This document shows positions 9,803 to 19,169 of a stretch of DNA of 64,000 nucleotides, one piece after another. Within the stretch, counting starts at the first letter, position 1; every line of letters begins with the position of its first letter. The translations under genes and the position numbers were made by a program. Source of the DNA: Verrucomicrobiaceae bacterium (GTDB lineage: Bacteria > Verrucomicrobiota > Verrucomicrobiia > Verrucomicrobiales > Akkermansiaceae); the NCBI GenBank assembly GCA_027485615.1, contig JAIXQS010000144.1, positions 62,001 through 126,000 on the forward strand, read 5' to 3'. A model generated the notes under the pieces. The model had not been told where the DNA came from. It saw only the letters and a program-made list of their open reading frames with translations, and ran no database searches.

Positions 9803-9877
9803 CCGACGCCCCCGCGAAGTCGCAGGTTTCCTAAACTAAGGAGAAAACCTGCGATTTCGCGGGAAGTCGGCGCCCGG
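9803..9877 (-). terminator. Long hairpin downstream of the GAPDH gene
   Basis: An imperfect inverted repeat. The left arm CGCGAAGTCGCAGGTTT pairs with AAACCTGCGATTTCGCG around a short CTAAACTAAGG loop, and the outer flanks CCGACGCC and GGCGCCCGG extend it. It lies just past the gap stop codon and before the acyltransferase start. It probably ends gap transcription or stabilises the mRNA end; there is no long T-run on either side. Confidence 0.65.
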
Positions 9878-9931
9878 ACGCAAAAAGCGGACCAGCCCTT
9901 CCGGGCGGCCCGCTTCGGGAAACGTTTCGGA

Positions 9932-11071
<1,140 letters not shown>

Positions 11072-11112
11072 CTACCCGTCAACCCCGCTGTCAGAAGGGT
11101 GGAAACAGGGTT

Positions 11113-11278
11113 CCCTACACTAGAAAGAGAACCGCGAAGGCGCTAAGTCGCGAAGTTTTCTCAGATTCCATTCATCTAAAACCATAAATTCTCATTGTAT
11201 TTGCTTCGCGTCTTAGCGCCTTCGCGGTTCAATCACTTATTTCTGACAAAGTTTGGTGACTGTGCTTCCCTAGTGTAG
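11113..11278. repeat. Nested intergenic inverted repeat (GAACCGCGAAGGCGCTAAG element)
   Basis: The divergent gap between GAPDH and serS is about 395 bases and holds a two-layer inverted repeat. The inner arms GAACCGCGAAGGCGCTAAGt and its mirror (cTTAGCGCCTTCGCGGTTC) extend to about 27 bases with one mismatch. The outer arms CTACACTAG and CTAGTGTAG sit at the ends. The centre is AT-rich. The shape suggests a small mobile repeat with terminal inverted ends rather than a terminator. The rest of the gap shows no gene; promoters for both flanking genes must lie here but I cannot name them. Confidence 0.75.
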
Positions 11279-11373
11279 AAATCCTGAGAGCGGAAAAGGC
11301 CGGCTTTGCGGCCGGAAAGCATCGGAACTTGACCTTGCCATCATGCCCACCGCTCCACGAAACTCCGCCCGCA

Positions 11374-12657
11374 ATGCTGGACATCAAGGTCATACGGGAA
11401 CAGGCGGAAGAGGTGAAGATGCGGCTCAAGGCGCGCGGCGGGGATCATTGGAAACTGATCGACGAGGTGCTGGCCTGCGATGAGGCGCGGCGCGCGGCGG
11501 AAACCGCTAAGCAGGAGCTCCAGAACAAGCGCAAGACGATCTCGAAACAGATCGGGATGATGAAGGCGAAGGGCGAGGACAGCTCGGCCATCGAGGCGGA
11601 GGTTCGCGGCATCAACGACGAGATTTCCAAGCACGACAGCGAGGCCGAGACCGCCTCCGCGAAGCAGACGGACCTGCTCCTCAACATCCCCAACCTCCCC
11701 CACGCGCAATGCCCGGCGGGCGACAGCGAGGAGGCGAACCCCGTCGTCCGCGAATGGGGCGCGAAACCGGAAATTTCCGAGCCGAAGGATCATGTGGAGC
11801 TCGCCACAAAACACGGCCTGATCTCGTGGGATGATGCGATCCGCATCGCCGGATCGGGCTTTGCGGTGTATCGCGGCAAGGGCGCGAAGCTGGAGCGGGC
11901 GCTGATCCAGTTCCTGTTGGATACGCAGACGGAAAACGGCTACGAGGAGGTCAACGTGCCGCACCTCGTGCTGCGCGAGTGCATGGAGGGCACCGGGCAG
12001 TTGCCGAAGTTCGAGGACGACATGTATGGCACCGAGCCTTCGGAAAACGACGGACGCAACACCCTTTTCCTCGCCCCCACCGCCGAGGTGCCGGTGACAA
12101 ACCTTTACCGCGACACCATCGTCGCCGAATCCGACCTTCCGATCAAGCTCGTGGCCTACACGCCATGCTTCCGCCGCGAGGCGGGCTCCGCGGGGCGCGA
12201 CAACAAGGGCATCATCCGCATGCACCAGTTTGATAAGGTGGAGCTTGTCCAGATCGTCGATCCGGAGACGGGTTTCCAAGTGCTGGAGGAACTCACCTCG
12301 CACGCCGAAAGCATTTTGCAAAAGCTCGGCCTTCATTACCGCGTGATCGAGCTTTGCACCGGAGACATCGGGCAGTCCTCGGCGAAGACTTATGACATCG
12401 AGGTCTGGGCACCCGGCCACGGGAAATACCTGGAGGTGTCGAGCTGCTCGTGTTTCGGCGATTACCAGGCGCGGCGGATGAAGCTGCGTTTCAAGGACAA
12501 GGAAGGGAAAAACCGTTTCCCACACACCCTCAACGGTTCCGGCACCGCACTGCCGCGGCTCTATGTCGCGCTGTTGGAGCAATGCCAGCAGGCCGATGGA
12601 TCGATCAAAATCCCCGCCGCGCTCGTTCCTTTTTTCGGAGCGGAAAGCATTTCCTAA
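11374..12657 (+). CDS. serS: Serine--tRNA ligase
   Basis: Class II aminoacyl-tRNA synthetase, 427 aa from the ATG before LDIKVIREQ. The N-terminal coiled-coil arm (about residues 30-100), rich in Glu, Lys and Ala, binds the tRNA long variable arm. Motif 2 appears as CFRREAGSAGRDNKGIIRMHQFDKVE and motif 3 as NGSGTALPRLYVALLE. The track start 15 codons upstream is not family-like. It is followed 6 nt later by an exported esterase, so a short operon is possible. Confidence 0.97.
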   Translation: MLDIKVIREQAEEVKMRLKARGGDHWKLIDEVLACDEARRAAETAKQELQNKRKTISKQIGMMKAKGEDSSAIEAEVRGINDEISKHDSEAETASAKQTDLLLNIPNLPHAQCPAGDSEEANPVVREWGAKPEISEPKDHVELATKHGLISWDDAIRIAGSGFAVYRGKGAKLERALIQFLLDTQTENGYEEVNVPHLVLRECMEGTGQLPKFEDDMYGTEPSENDGRNTLFLAPTAEVPVTNLYRDTIVAESDLPIKLVAYTPCFRREAGSAGRDNKGIIRMHQFDKVELVQIVDPETGFQVLEELTSHAESILQKLGLHYRVIELCTGDIGQSSAKTYDIEVWAPGHGKYLEVSSCSCFGDYQARRMKLRFKDKEGKNRFPHTLNGSGTALPRLYVALLEQCQQADGSIKIPAALVPFFGAESIS

Positions 12658-12663
12658 CAGCCC

Positions 12664-13407
12664 ATGAAAGCCTTCGCTGCCATCCTCACGATAACGACCG
12701 CGTTTGCCGAACCGGTGCCGATGACCTTCAAGGCCACCAACAGGACGGAAGTGCTTTACCGTTTCTCGGCACCTGAGAAAACGGAGGAGGGGAAACAATA
12801 CCCGCTCGTCCTGTTTCTGCACGGCTCGGGCGCGCGAGGCACGGACAACAAGGCGCAGCTCAAGCACGGCGTGAACGACATACTCAAGGGCGCGGCGGAT
12901 CTGGGGGAGCCGATTTTCCTCATCGCCCCCCAATGCCCGCCGGAACGCTGGTGGGCGGAGCCGACGCCCGACCGGCTCGGGCTCAAGGATGCCGGAGGTG
13001 AAAATCCGCTGCTCGCAGCCGCGCTCGCCCTGATCGAGGAAACCGCGGTGAAACATCCCATCGACCGCAAGCGCATCTATGTGACCGGGCTTTCCATGGG
13101 TGGCTTCGGCACATGGGATCTGCTGGCCCGTGCCCCGCAAACATGGGCTGCCGCGATCCCGATCTGCGGCGGGGGTGACAAAAAAACGGCGCCAAGCTTC
13201 AAGCACGTCCCGATCCGCATCTACCATGGGGCAGCCGACAGCGTCGTGCCTCCCGAGGCTAGCAACATCATGGCCAAGGCTCTCGGAAACATCGGCGGCA
13301 AGGCCACGATCCGAGAATATCCCGGCGTCGGACATGATTCGTGGACTCAGACCTACAAGGATCCCGAGGTCATCAGGTGGCTCTTCGCGCAAAGGAAACC
13401 CGACTGA
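12664..13407 (+). CDS. Exported prolyl-oligopeptidase / dienelactone-hydrolase-like esterase
   Basis: A 247-aa alpha/beta hydrolase with an N-terminal signal peptide (KAFAAILTITTAFA). The oxyanion region LVLFLHGSGARG and the nucleophile elbow GLSMGGFGTWDLLAR near residue 145 mark it as a predicted peptidase/phospholipase-type hydrolase (the COG4099 style). The later YHGAADSVVPPEAS carries the likely catalytic Asp, and GVGHDSW the catalytic His. Substrate unknown; it likely acts in the periplasm. Its stop overlaps the next start (TGATG). Confidence 0.85.
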   Translation: MKAFAAILTITTAFAEPVPMTFKATNRTEVLYRFSAPEKTEEGKQYPLVLFLHGSGARGTDNKAQLKHGVNDILKGAADLGEPIFLIAPQCPPERWWAEPTPDRLGLKDAGGENPLLAAALALIEETAVKHPIDRKRIYVTGLSMGGFGTWDLLARAPQTWAAAIPICGGGDKKTAPSFKHVPIRIYHGAADSVVPPEASNIMAKALGNIGGKATIREYPGVGHDSWTQTYKDPEVIRWLFAQRKPD

Positions 13408-14393
13408 TGCGTTTCCTGAAGTCAGAGGCCGGGGCGATCATTCTCTGGCTGGCCGCCTCTCTCTTCGCGGCGGCCCTGCTCACGCCGCATCTCTACGGTT
13501 GGGGCAAGGCTTTATTCGCGAGCACGGAGCTGGTCGACTACCCTGCTGCGGTTGAGTCGATCGCCTCATCCGCAGGTCGAGCCAAGCCCGACCGCTACTT
13601 TTCCCGTTCACTGCTGATCTCCGCGCTGGCGCTGTTGCCATTGCTCATCCGGCGCGTGAAAAGCCTGCCGCGCGATCCGTTGGCCGATGTTTGCGCCCTT
13701 CGGAGATCGCCGTGGAGCGAACGCCTCACGCATCTTGTCGGCGGATTGCTGATAGGATCGGCCTCGCTTGGCGCACTGGCTCTCGTTCTCGAAGCATGCG
13801 GCGCAGCTGTCCCACGGGAAACCGGACTTTCCATCGCGAAATTTTTCTCCAAGGCTTTCGTGCCTGCGCTCGGGGTAGGGATCATCGAGGAGCTTTTGTT
13901 CCGCGGCCTATTGCTGGGGCTATGGCTGCGGACATATTCGGTTCGCACGGCGTGGATCGGGAGTTCAGTGATGTTTTCTATCGTCCATTTCCTCAGCCCA
14001 CCGGACGGGATGGTCATCGCGGATCCCCGCGCCTGGTATGCGGGGTTTGAAATCCTCGGCGGCACGCTCGGCCACTTCGCAAACCCGCTGTTTTTCATTA
14101 CCGATTTCACCATGCTAACCCTCACCGGTTTGCTGCTCGGCTGGTGCCGCATCCGTACCTTTTCCCTCTGGCTGCCCATCGGCCTGCATGCAGGCTTGGT
14201 TCTCGCCCTAAAGACCATCTCCATGGTTCGCGGCATGAATATCGAGTCCCCGCTTCCCCAATGGGTCATCGGCAACGACCTGAAATCCGGCCTCCTGCCA
14301 CTCGCCGCTCTCGGCGTCTGTTTCGCATGCTGCATCGTCTTCGTCCGGATTTTTCCCACGAAATCCGAAACATCCGGACCCGAGAAAATGTAA
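13407..14393 (+). CDS. CPBP family intramembrane metalloprotease
   Basis: A 328-aa membrane protein with about eight hydrophobic segments. The Abi/CPBP signature is present: VGIIEELLFRGLLLGLW gives the EExxxR motif, MFSIVHFLSP the first His motif, and LPIGLHAGLVLALK the last. These are the predicted catalytic residues of glutamic/metal intramembrane proteases of the Rce1 type. I start at the ATG overlapping the previous stop. Its role is unknown, since bacterial CPBP proteins range from bacteriocin immunity to membrane stress. Confidence 0.88.
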   Translation: MRFLKSEAGAIILWLAASLFAAALLTPHLYGWGKALFASTELVDYPAAVESIASSAGRAKPDRYFSRSLLISALALLPLLIRRVKSLPRDPLADVCALRRSPWSERLTHLVGGLLIGSASLGALALVLEACGAAVPRETGLSIAKFFSKAFVPALGVGIIEELLFRGLLLGLWLRTYSVRTAWIGSSVMFSIVHFLSPPDGMVIADPRAWYAGFEILGGTLGHFANPLFFITDFTMLTLTGLLLGWCRIRTFSLWLPIGLHAGLVLALKTISMVRGMNIESPLPQWVIGNDLKSGLLPLAALGVCFACCIVFVRIFPTKSETSGPEKM

Positions 14394-14400
14394 CCAACGG

Positions 14401-14967
14401 ATGAAAATCCTGACCTGTTTTTTCGCCGCCACCCTCATTTCCCACGCCGCTCCCGAAGCGATCTTCGACGGCAGATCCCTGGCCGGTTGGAAAACGGCCG
14501 GCGCGGTTGTCTGGACGGCAGCCGATGGTGTGCTCACCGGTACCAGCAACGAGAAGAAGCAGGGTTCCATCCTCTGGACGGAAAAGGAATACGCGGACTT
14601 CGTGTTGTCCTGCGAATTCAGGTTCGAGGGCAAGATCGACTCCGGCGTTTTCCTGCGCCATGAGAACGACCAGATCCAGATCGGTATCTCCGGATCCCTC
14701 AAGCGCGACATGACCGCCTCACCCTATATTGTCGGGAAAGGCTATCCGGTCGAGGCAAAGTGCGTCGCGGAACTGCTCAAGGAAGGCGAGTGGAACACCA
14801 TGAAAATCACCGCGAAGGGTGCCGTCTATAACGTCGAGCTCAACGGCAAGGAGGTGATGACCTACACCTCCGAAACCGCGAAGGAGAAGGGGCCCGTCGG
14901 CTTCCAGATGCACGGGGGCGTGGTGATGAAAGTCGATTTCCGAGCGATCACCCTCGCATCACTGTAA
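14401..14967 (+). CDS. DUF1080 (3-keto-disaccharide hydrolase family) exported protein
   Basis: A 188-aa protein with a signal peptide (KILTCFFAATLISHAA) and one concanavalin-like DUF1080 domain. FDGRSLAGWK, TEKEYADFVLSCEFRF, SGVFLRHEND and the closing GPVGFQMHGGVVMKVDFRAI strand are family hallmarks. DUF1080 is abundant in Planctomycetota and Verrucomicrobiota and linked to 3-keto-glycoside hydrolysis. Its 3' end overlaps the convergent comF gene by 20 nt. It follows the CPBP gene by 7 nt. Confidence 0.88.
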   Translation: MKILTCFFAATLISHAAPEAIFDGRSLAGWKTAGAVVWTAADGVLTGTSNEKKQGSILWTEKEYADFVLSCEFRFEGKIDSGVFLRHENDQIQIGISGSLKRDMTASPYIVGKGYPVEAKCVAELLKEGEWNTMKITAKGAVYNVELNGKEVMTYTSETAKEKGPVGFQMHGGVVMKVDFRAITLASL

Positions 14968-15679
14968 GCACCGCGATCCTGCCGGCTCCCGCTTTCCGCA
15001 GCACCTTCGCGCACTCGTCCACCGTGGAGCCTGTGGTGAAAACATCATCCACGAGGAGATATCCGGGCGGGGCGTTTTCTGGGAAAGACTCACGCAACGT
15101 GAAAGCGCCCCGCAGGTTTTCCATCCGCTGTTTCCTGCTCAGGCGGGTCTGCGTTTCGGTGCGCCGCGCCCGCTTCAGCAGGCGCGACACGGGCAGCCCT
15201 GTCTCCATGGAAATGGATCGCGCGATCTCCTCCGCCTGGTTGAACTGCCGTTCCATCTGCCGGTAGCGATGCAGCGGCACCGGCACCAGCGGCCATTTCT
15301 CCTCCAGTGCCACGGCCAGCCGCCTGTCAGCGAATGCCCGGCACGCCAACCTCCCCAGCTCCGCGCCGAGATGGATTTCCCGACCGTATTTCAGGCGGTG
15401 GACGAGATCCAGGATCAAGTCCGAGCGATGCATCGCCGCCCTTGCGAATTCGAAGTGGAACGAGATCTCCTTGCAGTTCGGGCAGTCGAATGGGCCGTCG
15501 ATGAGGCCTTGGAAATGTTCGCCGCAGACATCGCAGAACGGCGGTGCGATGCGCGGCAGACCCTCCGCGCAGGGTTCGCAAAGCGCCTTCCCGCCGGAAA
15601 GCCCCAGCCCGCAGATCTCGCAGACCGGGGGATAGAGCCAATCTAACCCATCATTCGCCGGCATATTCCCGATTCGCAT
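14948..15679 (-). CDS. comF: ComF family protein (phosphoribosyltransferase fold)
   Basis: The protein starts with a Cys-rich zinc ribbon: CEICG, CEPC, CDVCG and CPNC within the first ~75 residues. It ends with the PRPP-binding loop LLVDDVFTTGSTVDECAKVL. That layout is the ComF family, needed for DNA uptake during competence in some bacteria. Two close ATGs are possible (15679 or 15664); the longer track start adds a low-similarity segment. No other competence genes are nearby. It overlaps the convergent DUF1080 gene at the 3' end. Confidence 0.85.
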   Translation of the reverse strand: MRIGNMPANDGLDWLYPPVCEICGLGLSGGKALCEPCAEGLPRIAPPFCDVCGEHFQGLIDGPFDCPNCKEISFHFEFARAAMHRSDLILDLVHRLKYGREIHLGAELGRLACRAFADRRLAVALEEKWPLVPVPLHRYRQMERQFNQAEEIARSISMETGLPVSRLLKRARRTETQTRLSRKQRMENLRGAFTLRESFPENAPPGYLLVDDVFTTGSTVDECAKVLRKAGAGRIAVLTVMRG

Positions 15680-15805
15680 AAGGTTTGGTGAGCAGATGCG
15701 AGTATCCCCCTGGCGCCCGGATCGAGCTTGGCCATATCGCCGGGAGCGGAAACATGCACCACGGATTTCTCCCACAGGCGGACGGGCTTTCCAAGCCGCA
15801 AACCC

Positions 15806-16753
15806 TCAATCCTTCGAAGATTTCGGATCGAGCGCGTCGCGGAGGCCGTCGCCGAGGAAATTGAGCGCGAAGAGTGTGGCGGCGAAAAACAGGGAGGGGA
15901 AGAGCAGCAGGTAGTGCGAGACCTCCATGCGGTCCGCACCTTCCTTGATGAGGATGCCCCATGAGGAGTTCGGCGGTTTCACGCCTAGGCCGAGGAATGA
16001 CAGCACGCTTTCCAGCAGCATAATTCCCGGAACCGCGAGCGTGGTGTAGATGATGATGGGGCCGATCACGTTGGGCAGGATGTGGCGAAAGAGGATGCGG
16101 AAACGGCTCAGGCCCAGCGAGACCGCAGCCTCCACGAAATCGAGGTTTTTCACGCTCAGCACCTGCGCGCGGACGATGCGGGCGATGGTGAGCCAGCCGA
16201 TCGCGCCGATCGCGATGAACAGCGGGATCAGCGTGGTGATGGGAGCCACGCGGTCGCGCTCCCAGCCGGTCGTCTCGATGATCCAGGTGGTGAAATCGGA
16301 GGAAGGCTCATCCACCACCAGCGCGAAAAGGATCACCAGCACGAGGAAAGGCAAGGCGAAGAGGATGTCCACGAAACGCATCATCACGGCATCGGTCTTG
16401 CCGCCGACATAGCCCGACACCGCGCCATAGATCACACCGATGATCACCGCGACACCTGTGGCGACAAAGCCCACGAGAAGCGAGACCTGGCCGCCGTAGA
16501 GCACACGCGCGAAGAGATCCCGCCCGAGTTGGTCGGTGCCGAACCAATGGTCGCCGTTGGGAGCGGCCGCAGGGTTGGCGAGATTTATGGTCGTAGGGTT
16601 CTTCACAAAGGGCATGAAAGGCCCGATGAAACACGCCACCACCACGATCACCAGCACGGCAAGACTCACAAGCGCCGGCTTATTATGTGCCAGCCGGTGC
16701 CACGCGTCTTTCCAGAGGGAGCTGCCCTGGGATTGTTTCGCTACATTCGCCAC
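15806..16753 (-). CDS. Oligopeptide/dipeptide ABC transporter permease (OppC/DppC type)
   Basis: A 315-aa inner-membrane permease. The N-terminal cytoplasmic WKDAWHRLAHNKPALVSL leads into the first TM. FGTDQLGRDLFARVLYGGQVSLLVG is the hallmark of the OppC group. The EAA loop reads DFVEAAVSLGLSRFRILFRHILPN near residue 215, and SFLGLGVKPPNSSWG follows. OppC normally pairs with OppB and works with an SBP and ATPases, but none of these flank it here, so the partners must lie elsewhere. It follows the sialate esterase gene on the same strand. Confidence 0.92.
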   Translation of the reverse strand: MANVAKQSQGSSLWKDAWHRLAHNKPALVSLAVLVIVVVACFIGPFMPFVKNPTTINLANPAAAPNGDHWFGTDQLGRDLFARVLYGGQVSLLVGFVATGVAVIIGVIYGAVSGYVGGKTDAVMMRFVDILFALPFLVLVILFALVVDEPSSDFTTWIIETTGWERDRVAPITTLIPLFIAIGAIGWLTIARIVRAQVLSVKNLDFVEAAVSLGLSRFRILFRHILPNVIGPIIIYTTLAVPGIMLLESVLSFLGLGVKPPNSSWGILIKEGADRMEVSHYLLLFPSLFFAATLFALNFLGDGLRDALDPKSSKD

Positions 16754-16829
16754 GCGGGGAAACTAAATGCCCGCGCGGCGCTTGAAGAGAATTTTTTTCC
16801 CGAAATGGGACGACCGAGCCGGATCGTCC

Positions 16830-18041
16830 CTACCGGGCGAGCAACTCCGCCATGGCCTTGCCCATGCCTTCCCCGACATTCATGTAGGTCTCTCCATCGC
16901 CACCGTAGTGACCGTTGCCACTGCCCTTGGAGACAGGCTTCGAGAAGAAAACCGCAGCCTGATCTTTGAATTCAGGGTTTTCAGCGAAGGCAAACATCTT
17001 TTGGGCGAGAGGTGCGTCTTTGTCGTGTTCACCCAATGTGGCTAAAACAAACTTGGCATTCGGGGCGTTGAAGTCCTTCTTCAGGTCGTTGAAGAGAAAT
17101 CCAAGGTTCTTGTCGTAGGTCTCCACGTTCCCCTTGGCTGGATCGGCTTCCCCCTGCCACCAGAAGAATCCGGCCACTTCGAATTTCGTCCCGCCGGGAT
17201 AATACGTGGCCAGATCCTTCAGTGCGGTTTGGGCGGCACCCACATCCTGATCGTACTGCAGGCCCGCATACCAACCGCCATTTTTTGCTTTGGCTGCTTC
17301 ACTGACTTTCCGATTCGAGCTTTCGGAGTCCCCTTGGTATGATCCACCTTTTGCTCCGGTGCCTACCGCACTGGGAGGCAACAGGTCCCAGCCCAAGGCG
17401 CGATTGCCCACGCACGATTTCAGCAGCATGACCGGGGCGTCTATGGCGTGACCCAAATAATTCCCGATTCCGATTTCCGGCCCGAATTTCCCGGAGCCGT
17501 TGCCGTTTTCAGCGGTTAACCAATCGTTGTATTTCAGTTGTGCCATGCAGAAAAAGACATTCCGCACGTCCTTCCGCACGTTCCAGTTTCCGGCATCATC
17601 GACAAGGTATGGGTATTTTTCTGCCGCAACCCCCTTGACCTGCCCTGGATTTCCGAAGCCCACCATGTTGGACTGCCCCATCATGACGAAAACCTGCACC
17701 GGCTTGGACATATCCGCTTCCTTGCCATCGGGATCGGGGAGGACATCGGGCAGGGCGGAGGCTTTCACCGGGGACGCGGCCGCGGTGGGAGCAGGGGCGG
17801 GCGCGATGGTGCCCGTTTCCTTGAGGAAAGCGATGTCATCCGCGGAAAGCTTGTCTTGCGTGAAGGTCAGATCCTTGCCGTTGGCCAGTGTGACGGTCAC
17901 CTTGCCGGTCTCGGCGCTGTAGGCTTTCAGCTCGCCCTCGAAGGTTTTCGTGCCGTCGGAATTTTTCCAGGTGCGGGCATGGGCGGGGCCCAGGGAAAGG
18001 AAAAGCGCGGCAATGGCAATGGCGATACGTCGGGTTTTCAT
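16830..18041 (-). CDS. SHD1-domain sialate O-acetylesterase-like exported protein
   Basis: A 403-aa protein with a signal peptide ending near AHA. Residues ~22-75 (RTWKNSDGTKTFEGELKAYS ... KLSADDIAFL) look like the SHD1 beta-rich domain frequent in Planctomycetota and Verrucomicrobiota. A Pro/Ala linker follows. From residue ~115 comes an SGNH-type sialate O-acetylesterase domain with VFVMMGQSNMVG, FFWWQGEAD and GHYGGDGETYMNVG holding the likely Ser, block III and His. Predicted to remove acetyl groups from sugars outside the cytoplasm. It lies downstream of the AraC-galK-symporter group on the same strand. Confidence 0.85.
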   Translation of the reverse strand: MKTRRIAIAIAALFLSLGPAHARTWKNSDGTKTFEGELKAYSAETGKVTVTLANGKDLTFTQDKLSADDIAFLKETGTIAPAPAPTAAASPVKASALPDVLPDPDGKEADMSKPVQVFVMMGQSNMVGFGNPGQVKGVAAEKYPYLVDDAGNWNVRKDVRNVFFCMAQLKYNDWLTAENGNGSGKFGPEIGIGNYLGHAIDAPVMLLKSCVGNRALGWDLLPPSAVGTGAKGGSYQGDSESSNRKVSEAAKAKNGGWYAGLQYDQDVGAAQTALKDLATYYPGGTKFEVAGFFWWQGEADPAKGNVETYDKNLGFLFNDLKKDFNAPNAKFVLATLGEHDKDAPLAQKMFAFAENPEFKDQAAVFFSKPVSKGSGNGHYGGDGETYMNVGEGMGKAMAELLAR

Positions 18042-18166
18042 GATTTGTTGGGTTGCTAAGGTTCTTGTAACGGAAAATATCCTTGGGATCTTTCCTGAGG
18101 AACTCTTTTATAGCAGCCGATATGCGGCATTCAAACGCCTTTTCACGAAATGCAGGGGGAAACAGC

Positions 18167-19084
18167 TCAGCCCACCGCGAGCTTGGAAAGTTCCTCGCGG
18201 CGGAAGTTCGTGGGGGAGTTCCCGGTGAAGCGGGCAAAGCTGCGGTTGAATTGCGAGAGCGATTGGTAGCCGATGTGGAACGCGATCTCGGAGACGCGCG
18301 CCTGGGGTTTGAGCAGCTCCTTCTTCGCCCACTCGATGCGACGGCGGTTGATGTAATCGGTGAGCGTGAGGCCTGTGGCTTCCTTGAAAACGCGGCAGAA
18401 ATGGGATTCGCTCAGGCCGGCGTGCCTCGCGACAAGTGGCAGCGGAAGCGGGTCGGCGAGGGTTTTCTCGATGAATTTCCTCGCGCGCGCCACGGCCTCC
18501 GGCTCATCGCCATCGCTTGAGATGGCAAGTTTCTCCGCGTGTTTGCTAAGTTGCTCGCCGAAAGTGGCCAACAGCGTGACCATGCTCTGATAACGCTCCG
18601 GCTCGACCACGCGGGTCTGGAAATACGCTTCGCGCAGTTTTTCGATATCGTCCTTGGTCAGCCCCTGCCGCGATAGTGTGGCGGAGGTCTTTTCGAAATC
18701 CTTTGGCTCGGGGACTTTGTGAAACACATGTCCCGTCCGCAGCATACCAATCAATGACCCGCCGCAGCGGACGGGAACGGCGCTCGCGGACATGCCCGTG
18801 AAGCATTTGCAGGAGGAAGGGCCATTGATCGCGGCCTCCTCGACGAGGCGGCGGTTGATATCGACGCAGGCTCCGCAGGCTTTCTCGCAGACATTCAGCT
18901 TCGTGCAGAACGGGCTCACGTTATCGAACCCGGCGCAGATCTCGCGGGGCATGGCGTCGAGTTTCACCAGCTTCAGCGGCAGCCCGGTGGCGCAGCGGAA
19001 CGCCTCCTGATACGTGGTCAGGAGCTCCGATTGGAGGAGTTTCCCGTAGAGCGCATCGCAGAATGTGTCGGTCTCGTAGTTCAT
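18167..19084 (-). CDS. PocR-domain AraC family transcriptional regulator
   Basis: 305 aa from the ATG before NYETDTFCDALYGK. The N-terminal ~190 residues carry a PocR-type sensory domain with Cys clusters (FCTKLNVCEKACGACVDIN, SCKCFTGMSASAVPV, LIGMLRTGHVF). The C-terminal ~100 residues form two helix-turn-helix motifs of the AraC family (LVARHAGLSESHFCRVFKEA and VSEIAFHIGYQSLSQFNRSF). It follows galK by 85 nt on the same strand and is a candidate regulator of the symporter-galK genes. The ORF track extends it 56 codons upstream without family similarity. Confidence 0.88.
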   Translation of the reverse strand: MNYETDTFCDALYGKLLQSELLTTYQEAFRCATGLPLKLVKLDAMPREICAGFDNVSPFCTKLNVCEKACGACVDINRRLVEEAAINGPSSCKCFTGMSASAVPVRCGGSLIGMLRTGHVFHKVPEPKDFEKTSATLSRQGLTKDDIEKLREAYFQTRVVEPERYQSMVTLLATFGEQLSKHAEKLAISSDGDEPEAVARARKFIEKTLADPLPLPLVARHAGLSESHFCRVFKEATGLTLTDYINRRRIEWAKKELLKPQARVSEIAFHIGYQSLSQFNRSFARFTGNSPTNFRREELSKLAVG

Positions 19085-19169
19085 TTCAGCTGAGGCGCAG
19101 CGCGCCGCCTTCCCTAAACACAATTCCTGTACCGCGCAACCATGGAGCAACCCATTTGCACGGACAACC

